Assembly: GCA_026225945.1 (NCBI GenBank)
Contig: JAMJFZ010000769.1
Span: 3,219,501 to 3,283,500 of the forward strand
From: Cricetomys ansorgei
Lineage: Eukaryota > Chordata > Mammalia > Rodentia > Nesomyidae
Reading direction: 5' to 3'
DNA: 64,000 bases
Shown here: piece by piece, positions 54,346 to 64,000 of the stretch
Position numbering within the stretch: the stretch's first letter is position 1
Layout of the letters: the number at the start of each line of letters is the position of its first letter
Notes under the pieces: model-generated
Databases searched by the model: none
The model's input: the letters and a program-made list of their open reading frames with translations, nothing else
Told to the model about the DNA's origin: nothing
Program-made: the position numbers and the translations under genes

Positions 54346-54561
54346 TTACTCTCTGGTTGCCTTGGCCTGAAAACTTGAGACTGCATTAGTCAGAAATAAC
54401 TTTTTGCCAACCTCATTTATTCCTGCTATAGGTGAAGGCCATTTTTTCAAAGTGATTAACTGGCAGTTGTACTGGATCCATTTATTCTTCTCAGGCTTCT
54501 CTATTGTAATGCATTGCAACACTTTCATCTGTCTGCAAAGCTTCAATGAGTCAACGACCAT
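54346..54561 (-). other. Unrecognised 71-aa open frame, possible retrocopy fragment
   Basis: The frame starts at an ATG and reads MVVDSLKLCRQMKVLQC and EKPEKNKWIQYNCQLITLKK, with an ordinary soluble-protein composition unlike most frames in this AT-rich region. About 20 nt after the stop the gene strand has a 13-base A-run (54309-54321), which would fit a processed copy, although no clear AATAAA precedes it. An in-frame stop sits seven codons upstream of the ATG. I do not recognise the protein; it could equally be chance. Confidence 0.3.
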
Positions 54562-54610
54562 GGAAACTTCAAGTTGGAGTTTCTAAAAATGAAAGTCTAA
54601 GGCTTAATGA

Positions 54611-55479
54611 AATTGCTCCAACATTATGTTGGGACTGTGTAAGAAAATGTAGTGTTCTTCATCTTCTTGAGTGGTCTACTTGGCAGACCTAGTATTTTAA
54701 CTGATTGCAGGCCAGGGAAATGATGTGACTGTCACTGAATAATTAATTAGGATAGGCAGAACAATGCTCAAAAGTGATTACCTAAGTAACTCAGTTGTTG
54801 TCCTCTGTATTTTTTTCAGTTCTATGACTAACTTTAGAAAAGATTACCCATATAAAATGGATCTCTCAAAGAACGTTAGTACCCTAAGAATACTAAACAG
54901 AATACACTACAACAATCCAACCAAAAGCTCTTAATACTTAGTACATGTAGAAATTGTTTCAAATGCTTTTTTTCTACTATCTTTGGTTTCTAAAGTTTTA
55001 TATAAATTTTTGTTTTCTGTTATAGGTGTGTCCAACCCACAGCTTTACCCACATGATTTTTTTTGCATTTTTTTTGTAACTTAGTTGTGCATTTACCAAG
55101 CATGAATTTTGTGTATGACAACATGTCACACTGTCAGAGGTACACACCTAGAAGAGAGTTATTTTTCATTCTGAAGCATTTTGTCCTATATTAAGATAAA
55201 TTGTTTTTGAGCTTATTTAAAACTTTTAGTGTAACATTTAAATTTCTATATATTAATCTGAGTTCCATTTTTCTAGAAATTGACATTCTTTGGTGTTTCA
55301 CCGAATCCAGTGTATAAATTATTTTGAAGATGACACTGGTGAAATGTATTAGTACTACCAACTTTGTGTTTCAGTTGTAATTATTGTAGTTGAAAGGAAA
55401 GGAAAAGAAAGATAAAATTAGCATTAGCAAATGGAGCAATATATTGTCACAAAAGCCTAAAGAGTGGGTATGACTATAT
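54611..55479. other. Unannotated AT-rich stretch
   Basis: Nothing recognised; T-runs near 55057-55075. Confidence 0.45.
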
Positions 55480-55870
55480 GCAGTGATAGAATACTCTAAC
55501 AAAAGTGGTATAAGGAAGAAAGGGTTTGTTTTAGCTCATAGTTCCAGGGTAAGTCCAACATGGTAAGGAAATCATAGTGTCAGGATCTTATGACAGCTTA
55601 ATCACATTGTATACATAATCAGAAATCAAAGCGATGAATGCTGGTTTTTAGTTCACTTTCTTCTTTTTATTAAGTCTGAGAACTTATCCCATACAATGAT
55701 GCTGCCCATAGTTATGGTGCATCTTTGAACCTAAATTAAGATAATCTGGAAATGCCTTCACAGACATGACAAGATGCTAACCCAATTTACATACTCCCTT
55801 ACATTTCCAAAAGCTTGTGATTGTAGACCTTGTCACATTGATAATCAATAGTAATTATCACATATTGATT
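55480..55870. repeat. Rodent medium-reiterated repeat (URR-like)
   Basis: GGGTTTGTTTTAGCTCATAG, CCAGGGTAAGTCCAACATGG, GCTGGTTTTTAGTTCACTTT, CTTTTTATTAAGTCTGAGAA and a TTGTCACATTGATAATCAAT end follow a common rodent interspersed repeat. Class (DNA transposon or LTR) is not settled. Confidence 0.5.
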
Positions 55871-56185
55871 ATTTTTAAAGCTTGGAACTGTTATGTCTCT
55901 AAGTTTTTCTTGCCCTTGGTTGATATCATTGAAAGTAAGTTCTCATCTGAATTTGGAGAAATATTTATTAAAAGATGATACATACTGATAGATAAATATG
56001 TTCACTACAATATTTAAAATTGTGTGTGTTTATGTCGTGTGTGTTTCCCCTTTAAGGATGAAGACTTGAAGTATGACAGAAGAAAGGTATTACTTTGAAA
56101 CAAGCTGGAACTTGGTCATAGAACATTCTAAAATTGTGTTTACTTAAAGATTTAATAAGTTAAGTGAGAATGACAATATAAGAAA
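55871..56185. other. Unannotated stretch
   Basis: Nothing recognised; weak GT-rich patch at 56020-56045. Confidence 0.45.
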
Positions 56186-56560
56186 TTCATGGTAGAAGGC
56201 TGATGAGATGGCTCATCAAGTAAAAGTAAATGCCATAAAATCTTCATGATGTTAGTTCAATCCTGGAACCCATATTAAAATAAACAAACAAACAAACAAA
56301 CAGACAAACCTGGATGTACTGACTCACATCCATAATCTAAGCCCCACCACTTTTGTAGTGAGATGGAAGGTGGAGACAGCACCACCTTGAAGCTCCCATA
56401 TACAGCTCAGAAAAAGAACATAACAAGTAGATCCTGCCTCAAATACAAGGTAGAAGGGGAGAAAGCACTCCAGAAAAGTTGTCCTTTGATGTTCACACAT
56501 GTGGCATAGAACCGGTATGTGTTTACACACATATTCAGAGAGTGACAGAGACAGAAACAG
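56186..56560 (+). repeat. B4-type composite SINE with internal (AAAC)n
   Basis: Head GCTGATGAGATGGCTCATCA, an AAAC run (56279-56309) inserted between the halves, then a B1-like part and a tail with GTGTTTACACACATATTCAG and GACAGAGACAGA. Confidence 0.6.
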
Positions 56561-56689
56561 AGACAGAAAGGGATATATAAATATTTAAAAAAACAAATTT
56601 AAAGCAAAATAGGATTCCTAATACCCAAGCACAAATCTGAAACTTACAGAAACTAGAAGTCTTATTTAATTTATGAAATTAAAAATACA

Positions 56690-56886
56690 TTTAAAATTAT
56701 TATTTTATATTATGTGTTTTTGCCTGCATATATGTCTATACATAACATGCATGGAAGTCAGAGAGTGTAGAAGGGAGGGTATTGGATCCCGAGGACTAGT
56801 GTTACATATGGTTGCCACCTTCTGGGTGCTGGGAATTGAACCCTGGTCTTCTGGAAGAGCAGCTGCTGATTCATCTATCCAGCCCC
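56690..56886 (-). repeat. B3-type SINE
   Basis: CATAACATGCATGGAAGTCA, CTTCTGGGTGCTGGGAATTG, CTGGTCTTCTGGAAGAGCAG and the reversed head TTCATCTATCCAGCCCC. Confidence 0.88.
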
Positions 56887-57384
56887 AAAGAACTTTTTTT
56901 TTAGCAGTTAAGATTATGATGATGTACTAGTAAGAAACTATCTAATGGAGTTTACCCATTGAGACAGACATAGATTAACATAGCCATTTCAACTGCATTT
57001 TGTTAACTGGCCATAACTGTGATATTTGTGATATGCCAAAATCCTCTAAACTTAGGATATCCAGTAACTTCATTCCACCCCTTCCCTAGTATATCTGTTG
57101 TAAACAATAGACCCAAGTTGGTATATATCAAAATTTTCTCTGGTTTGCTGGTACTGTAAAAGTGATGCCAGACCTTATCAATACTGATAAAGGAACTAAA
57201 ATAATATAAACTTTAAAGTGTTTGAAGAACCAGTCACTTTACAGGAAGATACTATTTTGAGAAAGTGGTACATGTAGAAATGGAGAGATGAGAGATTTGG
57301 GGGAAATCCCAATGGTAGTTCACATATTGAATTTCTGACCTCTCCCACACCAGTCCCAAATCCACCTGCTACAACTATTCCAGG
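56887..57384. other. Unannotated stretch
   Basis: No gene or confident repeat was recognised. Confidence 0.45.
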
Positions 57385-57580
57385 CACGTGTGTGCGCGCA
57401 CACACATGCGCACACACACAGACACATACACACACACATTTAATACATACACACACATATGTATAATTGTATATTATATATATATCATATGTCAGTATAT
57501 AATATGTATCAATTAAGTACTGATATATATGTATATATATGTGTGTGTGTATGTTTTTGTGTTTGTGTGTGTGTGTGTGA
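57385..57580. repeat. Compound microsatellite (CA)n, (TA)n, (GT)n
   Basis: ACACAC with CGCG interruptions at 57388-57440, then TATATA/TGTATA mixtures (57455-57540) and a GT run (57540-57580). The left CA half and the right GT half could pair as an imperfect hairpin. Confidence 0.9.
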
Positions 57581-57894
57581 TCAGTTATGAGTAGACTAAC
57601 CTATTTGGAAAATATAGAACATATGAGGAAAGATTTTAAGAAACACTAACAAACAAGAAAATGAAAGGAAAACAAAATAAAAACTTTTCCCAGGTCACTT
57701 ACAATTCCCATTTTCTGTTTCAACACCTCAGTCTTGAGATGGAATACAAGTATGTCTGAAACAATATAGTGAACTGAACAGAATGCAGGTAGGAAGCAAG
57801 ATTAGATCCCATATCATCAGGTAGCTGTGCCTAAGAACTGTCTTTCATAACCTTTTGGCTTTTAGTTACTTTTGGAAGAGAATGGACAAGTAAC
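57581..57894. other. Unannotated stretch
   Basis: Nothing recognised. Confidence 0.4.
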
Positions 57895-57992
57895 CTTTTC
57901 ATGTTTGCTTGAGACAGGGCCTCAAACTTGTAATCCTATGTTAGCTTTCAAAGTGCTAGGATAGTGGGCAAGGGCTACCATGTTCTGCATGA
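57895..57992 (-). repeat. B1-related SINE fragment, old
   Basis: GCTTGAGACAGGGCCTCAAA, GCTTTCAAAGTGCTAGGATA and GGGCTACCATGTTC in reverse B1 order. Confidence 0.55.
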
Positions 57993-58159
57993 CTTTATTT
58001 CAGTTCTTCCAACTTCCTCCTTGTGTCTGAATAATATTATATGATAGTGCTAATGATGAACCATTTTGGGTTTATTTCCCATAATTGAATGATGCCAGGA
58101 AAAGATTTTTCTTTGTTGGTCTAATGTGATATCACATTGTGGAGGGAAGTGACAGAAGT

Positions 58160-59043
58160 CAAGGAGTTAGAGCCAATAAACTTTCTACACCCAATCTAAG
58201 CAACTGAGGTATTAGGGATCGCACCGCTATAACCTTGTGGTCTCCAGTGCAATCCAGGCTTCACTTTCACAGATTCACACCCTCTGTGGCCTCACCCATT
58301 GCCTGGTCTCAGCAGCTTTCTTAACTATGGAGGAAGATTCCACTACCTTTTTACATATGTATTCTGCAAGACTCTAAACCCTGAACAATATGAATGACAC
58401 TATGATGTTTGACCGCTTGCTTCAGATGAACCCTGCCCCTCTTGAATTTGCAGTAGCTTTTGTCAATTTCTTAGGCCTTTTGTTTTACAAATTGGAATCT
58501 TAGCTGGCATCCTGCTCATTATCCTAATACAGATTTGGTTTCTCCTTAATAATACTAATCTCCTTAACAACTACAGCCTCGCTTCCAGCACAAAACTTTG
58601 CTTTAACAGTTAGTCTCTCAGTGTTCTTTTCTTCTCCAAAATGTTCTCTTTATTTCTTTCTGTCCCATGTGTTTTTTTTTCATTGTTGACTTATAAAAGT
58701 GTGATTATGAATAACCACATGACAGAGTAAATATTAGGCTGTCTTGATTTTTTTTTGCCAAAGAAATTAGTTCATTACTTTTAAATTTAGCTTCACACAC
58801 ATTCTTAGTTAATGGGTAGAAACCAGCCACATTCTTTGCCAATATATCATAAGAACAGTATCCAGCTCAGTTGCTCATATTGTTCCCCTCTGAAACCTCT
58901 TGACCTGGACCTCCACAGTCCATGTAACTCTCAGCAGTACTGTCTTACAGGATTTTATTAGGGTGATCTACTAAATGCTCCTTGCAGTGTAAAATTGTTT
59001 TTCTAGTCCAAGTCCCAAAGTCTTCCACATTCCTCCAAAAACA

Positions 59044-59091
<48 letters not shown>

Positions 59092-59095
59092 GCGC

Positions 59096-59134
<39 letters not shown>

Positions 59135-59520
59135 CAGAGAGACCAAGACAGAGAGATTAAGAGAAATGTGTCACAACAGTATACCAGTCCCTGATACCAG
59201 ATCTGTATTAGTTGCTTTTCTATAGATGTTAAAACACCATGGCCAAGGCAACTTATAAAAGAAAGTGTTTAATTGAGCTTAAATATCCAAGAATTCAGAG
59301 TGAGGGCAGGCAGGAACTTCAGAGAGCTCATACCTTGAACTAGCAGGAGGCAGAGAGAGCACACTGGAATGACAGGAGGCTTTTGAAACCTCAAAGCCTG
59401 AAGCCAGTAATATATTTCCTCCAGCAAGGCCACACCTCTTAAACCTCCCTATACAACCACCAAGAGGGAATAAATATTTAAATGCCCGAGACTTACAGGG
59501 GATATCCCATTCAAAGCACC
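58160..59520 (-). mobile_element. LTR-like rodent repeat, second copy in opposite orientation
   Basis: An internal-like part (about 58800-59030; GCCACATTCTTTGCCAATAT, CTCTTGACCTGGACCTCCAC, CAAAGTCTTCCACATTCCTC) is followed, after a microsatellite, by a terminal-like part (59200-59520; CTGTATTAGTTGCTTTTC, AACACCATGGCCAAGGCAAC, GAAACCTCAAAGCCTG). Reverse-complemented, the internal part aligns by eye with 18080-18260 of the plus-strand copy. The terminal part differs from that copy's and may belong to a related family. Left boundary uncertain; no protein was recognised. Confidence 0.5.
59045..59158. repeat. Compound microsatellite (CA)n (GA)n / GACAGA
   Basis: About 22 CA units, a CGCG interruption, then GA and GAGACA units. 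It lies inside the LTR-like element near the junction of its internal and terminal parts. Confidence 0.95.
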
Positions 59521-60178
59521 AGAGAGCCCAAAGAAATGGAAATTTCCCCCAGGAATTTCCTGTTGGAAGAAAAGGTCTCAGTCAGAGTGGAACTTGTCTC
59601 CTGGAAAGAGATTTCACAGGATTCCAAGGACTTGGGCAGACAATGATGGATCAGTGCTGAGCATGACCACACTTTGACCTGAAATACTACTTAGATGTGC
59701 ATATTCTTGAGCATATTTTTAAATTTTGGTTTCACTTCAGGTCTCAGAAGACCAACTTGGGGGGTTAATTGGATCTCTTTGCCCCTTATCCAATGTAGTC
59801 ACATGGAATAAATCTCTGTTTTTCTGCTTTGAATGATTAAAATGAATGGATACATAAATAAAATAAATTCAGAAACTTAAGTATTGACATTTTCTATGTA
59901 TGAATTGTATATATAGACTGAGAGTTAAGTAAATAAAATTATTGTATTTTCTACCACAGAAGGCATGTGATATGTTTTTATCTTGAAAGGGCAATAAATC
60001 TCAATATTTAAAAAACAAACAAAACTAAAAAGATGAAAAACATTATGAACTAATGACCAGAATCACTTGTTTCCTGTTCTTAATTTAGAAACATGGTGTA
60101 TGTGATTCAGAGTAATGTACTGTGGGTGACTAAATAATCACTGTCTAAGAAGTAGTGAATGGGAAGCTTGGTGCTTGT
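59521..60178. other. Unannotated stretch
   Basis: Less AT-rich at 59521-59660. No gene or confident repeat. Confidence 0.4.
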
Positions 60179-60433
60179 TCATAACCTGCACTGCTCATCC
60201 CCTTTATTGTTTGTGTATATATGACTTCCTGGGTGAAATTTTATTCCTAACAGCCAGTGCCTATATGAAAATTGCACTCCATCCTCAGAACTGCTTTGCC
60301 TGACCAAAGAAATCCTAATGTGTCTGCTGATTTGAATCCCCAAGTCATAGTCTTTAATCACTGATGGATTTTCATCTGGTTGCAGGACTATAAAGTCATT
60401 AGCTCCTTTTCTCTGTGATTGAGACGACATCAT
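60179..60433 (-). other. Unrecognised 84-aa open frame with protein-like composition
   Basis: The frame starts with two adjacent ATGs (60431-60433 and 60428-60430; the second has A at -3) and reads MMSSQSQRKGANDFIVLQPD, then KDYDLGIQISRHIRISLVRQ, ending GDEQCRL. It is balanced in charge, rich in Ser/Gln/Asp and free of low complexity, so it stands out from frames around it. No domain, signal peptide or membrane segment is seen. I do not recognise it. It may be an exon, a small gene, a decayed retrocopy or chance. Confidence 0.3.
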
Positions 60434-60571
60434 ATGTTACCTACACAGTGTCTACCTACAACCTGAAGACGGAGAATTCTAGACTGCTAAGGTATGGCTT
60501 AAAATTCTTGCTTTACTAGTAAAATAAAATAGTGGGATTCTGACAATTCAGTTTATAATTTTAAGAATTCT

Positions 60572-60642
60572 TGCATGATATATATGTATATAAGTATATA
60601 TATACATATATATATACTTATATACATATATATATATATATT
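60572..60642. repeat. AT-rich near-perfect palindrome
   Basis: GTATATAAGTATATATATA is mirrored by TATATATATACTTATATAC a few bases later, giving a potential cruciform of about 40 bases, followed by a TA run. Confidence 0.85.
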
Positions 60643-60724
60643 AATTTTACATAGTACAATAGCCAACCAACAATACTTGTAGTAAAACTTACTGATCTAA
60701 TAAACCTGGTACTTTCCTGGTTTC
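60643..60724. other. Short AT-rich spacer
   Basis: Nothing recognised. Confidence 0.5.
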
Positions 60725-61745
60725 TGAAGTTACCCAAGATGATGGATTCACATCTCAAGGTTTGGAGCTTGAGGTTTCCAGTGAGAAAGAACATGTGACT
60801 TTTGTCTATCTGGATATGGGTTACTTCACTCAGTATGATCTTTTCTAGTTATATCCATTTACCTAAAAAATTCATTATTTCATTTTCTTTACAGCTGAGT
60901 AGTATTCTATAGTGTATGTGTATAATATTTTTACCATCCATTCATTAGCTGAAGGATATTTAGGTTGTTTTTATTTCCTAGCTATTGTGAGTAAATCACC
61001 AATGAATATGACTGAATAAGCATCTGTGGAGTAGGACTTGGAGTCCTTTGTACATATGCCAAGGAGTGGTATAGCTGGCTCATATGGTAGACTCATTTTT
61101 AGCTTATATAGAATTCTTCACTCTGATTTCCATAGTAGCTGGGCCAGTTTGCAATCCCACCAACAGTGAATGAGGATTCCATTTCTCATGAATCCTCTGC
61201 AACACTTATTATTGATTGCTTTGTTGATCTTTGTCATTCTGTCTGGAGTAAAATATAATATCTAAGGTGTTTTGATTCAGTTTTCACTAATTGCTAGGAA
61301 TGAAAAGCATTTTTTGAGATATTTCTTAGCCATTTTTTCTTCTTTTGAGAAATCTTTGTTCAGGTTCTAGGTCCGTTTTTTTTTGTTTTGTTTTTTTTTG
61401 TTTGTTTGTTTGTTTGTCTCTTTGTTTTTTGAGTTCTTTGTACATTCTGGATATTAGTCCACTGTCAGATTATAGATGGCAACGATTCTTTTCCTTTTTG
61501 TGAGCTTCCACTTTACTCAGTTGATTATTTATTTAGCTGGGCAGATGCTTTTTAGTTTTATAAAGAATCAGCTTTCAATTGTAGGGCCTTAATTCCTAAA
61601 CAAATGAGTCCTATTCAGGAAATCTTTCCTAAACCTGCATCATATAGCATATGGCCTGTATTTTCTTCTAGCAGTTTCAGTGCTTCAGGTTTCACATTTA
61701 GGCCTTTGATCCATTTGGAGTTAGTTTTTGTGAAATGTAATAGGT
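60725..61745 (-). mobile_element. LINE-1 fragment: ORF2p C-terminal end plus 3' UTR
   Basis: The right half, read on minus, encodes degraded ORF2p C-terminus, for example SGLISRMYKEL (about 61435-61470) and FSKEEKMAKKYLKK (about 61310-61350). The left half is 3'-UTR sequence (GCTGAGTAGTATTCTATAGT, CCATCCATTCATTAGCTGAA). Stops and frameshifts make it dead. A TTTG microsatellite is inserted at about 61377-61430. Confidence 0.85.
61377..61430. repeat. (TTTG)n microsatellite
   Basis: T-runs and TTTG units inside the L1 fragment. Confidence 0.85.
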
Positions 61746-62159
61746 AGATAGTGATGTCCAAAAACAATTCTATTTTAAATTATACAAGGCTTTTACTGAA
61801 AAGTCTTAAAAGCATGGACCAATGATATCTTAAGTTAGAAATAAAAATTACTGTATTTCAATTGCTTATGTAGACTAATTCACAAAATAATGTTGAAAAC
61901 AATTGCTGTGTTATAGTCAAGTTTGTCAGAGTAAAAATAATCTAAATGATTCAGACTGTCTTGATACCAATATACTGTAAAATGCTTTCATGCAAACAAA
62001 AATATATGTGTTACTTAATTTGATATAACATAAAATAATGTAAGCTATTTACTTGAAATGTTAAATAGATATACTTTAAACTGAATTTTAGAATAATAAG
62101 TGCCTTTATATTAATCAGAATGTATCCAAGTATAATATCAAACATTCTAGAAGAAATAG
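61746..62159. other. Unannotated AT-rich stretch
   Basis: Nothing recognised. Confidence 0.45.
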
Positions 62160-62290
62160 GTATGGGGTTAAAAAAAAGGAAAGGTATGAAGTTGGGAAGA
62201 GGACATGTTGGGGAGAGTGTTCAGGAAGAGTTAGAGAGTTATTGTATACACTTTGATGCAGTTCTCAAGTAATAAATTAAAAATTATATT
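62160..62290 (+). mobile_element. LINE-1 3'-tail fragment
   Basis: GGTATGAAGTTGGGAAGAGG, GTTGGGGAGAGTGTTCAGGA and CAGTTCTCAAGTAATAAATT have the G/A-rich L1 3'-end layout. Confidence 0.5.
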
Positions 62291-62574
62291 TGAAAATTTC
62301 CAATTTGTTCAGAGACTTCTATAAAATAAAAAATAAACATTCATTATTATCAAAAATGTTAGAGGAAATATAGGGGTTGTATGCATCCTAGGAAAATATC
62401 CACTCCTTCTTTTTACTATGATATTAAATATGTTCTATTTTAAACATTGACATTTTATATATTTTAGAAGTTATTATTTAATGTTTGAATACAACAAAAT
62501 AGTAAAACTAATAATCAATTATTTATTAACATTTAATTATTTGAAATACATAGTACATGACACTTTTTATACAG
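62291..62574. other. Unannotated AT-rich stretch
   Basis: Nothing recognised. Confidence 0.45.
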
Positions 62575-62887
62575 TGTGTGATTATGTACATGTGTAGGGT
62601 GGGCAAGTGTGTGTATCTCGGGGGATGGGGGTAAAACATAACCTCAGGAATGCCATCCATTTCCACTGAAATGGGGTCTCTCATGTGCTTTGAGATCAGC
62701 AATTAGGCTACACTAACTAGATACTGAGGCCCAGACAGCCTCCTGTTTCTGCCTCCCCAGCACTGTTGTTGCAGTTGTACAGGAAGCATCACCAGGTGAG
62801 TCAATTGTAGGTGAGTGTTGATGATTTAATTCAGGTCTTTGTGTTAGCACAACAATCACATTACTAAGTGAGCTACCTCAATCCCAT
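62575..62887 (-). repeat. B4-type composite SINE
   Basis: TGTACATGTGTAGGGTGGGC, GAAATGGGGTCTCTCATGTG, CTCCTGTTTCTGCCTCCCCA and the reversed head AAGTGAGCTACCTCAATCCC. Confidence 0.75.
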
Positions 62888-63544
62888 GATATATATAATT
62901 TGTTCTTGATAGAACACATACACAAAAGAAGGGGAAAGTTCACTTTAGTAGTATTTTGTTGTTATCGTTCTATCTCCTATAATTGTGTTACTCTTCTGTA
63001 TTATTGTTACTTTTCTATAATACATAGTTTTGAGCTGTTGGTGAACTGTTACTCATTGCTGTAATTTATTCAATTGTATATGTGAAATTTGAGGTAATCA
63101 GGATTGTTTTCACATCCTTTTTTTATTTTCTTTAAGCAACTTTTGAACTATTTGAATGCCTACAATTTGAATACTATCCATCTGATAACAGAAAGACATA
63201 CTAAATAGAATAGGGTCCCCACCCACAACACTGCATATTGAACGGAAGATGAACGTCAAGTAAAATATAATTATTATTGGATACTACAAGCTTTAGATCA
63301 TTGTTGGAAAATATTAAAGGCACACTGAACTTCTTTGTATAGGATCTTTTTGTTTTAATTTCTTTATTTTCTGCAACACAATATTTTGGATAATTTTTTA
63401 TATTTTTGTGGTTCTGATAGATTATAATTTATGTATCTATTTTGTAAATTATTAGGTGTCAGTTATCTATTTCTTAGCAGAGTTGAATAATTTACTTTGA
63501 AGCAATATTTCAATATCCAAGAATTTCAATAGATAGCTATTAGA
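62888..63544. other. Unannotated AT-rich stretch
   Basis: Nothing recognised. Confidence 0.45.
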
Positions 63545-63660
63545 CAACTGAACTGGAGTTATGGATGGTTGTAAGATATGTCAGTGTTGGGAACCAAACC
63601 AAGTTCTTTTGCAAGAGCAACCAGTACTCTTTAACATGTGAGTCATCTCTCATGCCTTGG
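63545..63660 (-). repeat. B2/B3-type SINE fragment
   Basis: GTGTTGGGAACCAAACCAAG, CAAGAGCAACCAGTACTCTT and the reversed head GTGAGTCATCTCTCATGCC. Confidence 0.8.
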
Positions 63661-64000
63661 CTCTTATATTCTTTCTGAATACTCTTCTGTAGTATTCTCA
63701 GAGCTTTTGTGGTGGCAGGATTAAACAGATGTCTCATTTAAGTTTTATCATTTAGTCACTTATTCTTAGCCTTTTGACCAGGTATGTATCTCTCTATTGA
63801 CTGTTGTCCATTGCAAAAAGAAGTATCTCCGAACAAAGTTTAAAGCAAGCCAGCAAACTCTATAATATAAACACAAATATGTAGAAGGCAATTTGACAGC
63901 ATGATTATTTAGCAAAATAAAAATACCAGATTCTACCCTAAGGCCTGTGACCTCCCATGATCTCTAGATCAGAATTAGAGTATCAGGCATAAAATTCTTT
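63661..64000. other. Unannotated stretch to the window end
   Basis: Nothing recognised. Confidence 0.45.

Noticed and set aside
58982..59194. His/Thr then Arg/Asp/Glu-repeat frame
   Set aside because: Encoded by the CA/GA microsatellite.

Overview
The window looks like AT-rich intergenic DNA from a muroid rodent. The evidence is the dense set of rodent-specific SINEs (B1, B2/B3-type, B4-type and ID) together with rodent LINE-1 3' ends, several carrying the typical rodent 3'-UTR wording. The species cannot be fixed from the sequence. Only one gene is convincing: an intronless, minus-strand DCAF8-like gene at 3687-6257. In human, mouse and related mammals the DCAF8L retrogenes are X-linked in a gene-poor, L1-rich region, so an X-chromosomal origin is likely, but that is inference.

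The DCAF8-like gene encodes 856 residues starting at the first in-frame ATG. Its C-terminal half is an uninterrupted WD40 domain close to DCAF8, the substrate receptor of CUL4-DDB1 ubiquitin ligases, and keeps two D-x-R motifs of the DDB1-binding type. Its N-terminal half holds the most unusual feature of the window: an in-frame array of 12 LEEGEVV-containing modules (20-residue period), with three 11-residue short units that all share the same 27-bp deletion. Upstream on the gene strand lie a small CpG-bearing stretch with ETS-, YY1- and CRE-like words (about 6340-6490) and then a roughly 550-bp, almost pure polypurine/polypyrimidine tract (6540-7098).

From about 7.1 kb to the end the window is a gene desert. 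It holds scattered SINEs in both orientations; at least 15 LINE-1 fragments, mostly 3' ends on the minus strand; one internally deleted minus-strand LINE-1 that keeps a piece of ORF1 and about three ~220-bp 5'-UTR monomers (52.3-54.15 kb); two oppositely oriented copies of an LTR-like rodent repeat (17.4-18.8 kb and 58.2-59.5 kb); two copies of a CTGACT-rich dispersed repeat (34.9 and 37.2 kb); and many microsatellites. Two small minus-strand ORFs (60179-60433 and 54346-54561) look more protein-like than their surroundings but were not recognised. No functional tRNA, rRNA, CRISPR array or prokaryote-type operon was seen. Repeat names come from remembered family consensus patterns, not a database run, and boundaries are approximate by roughly 10-30 bases.
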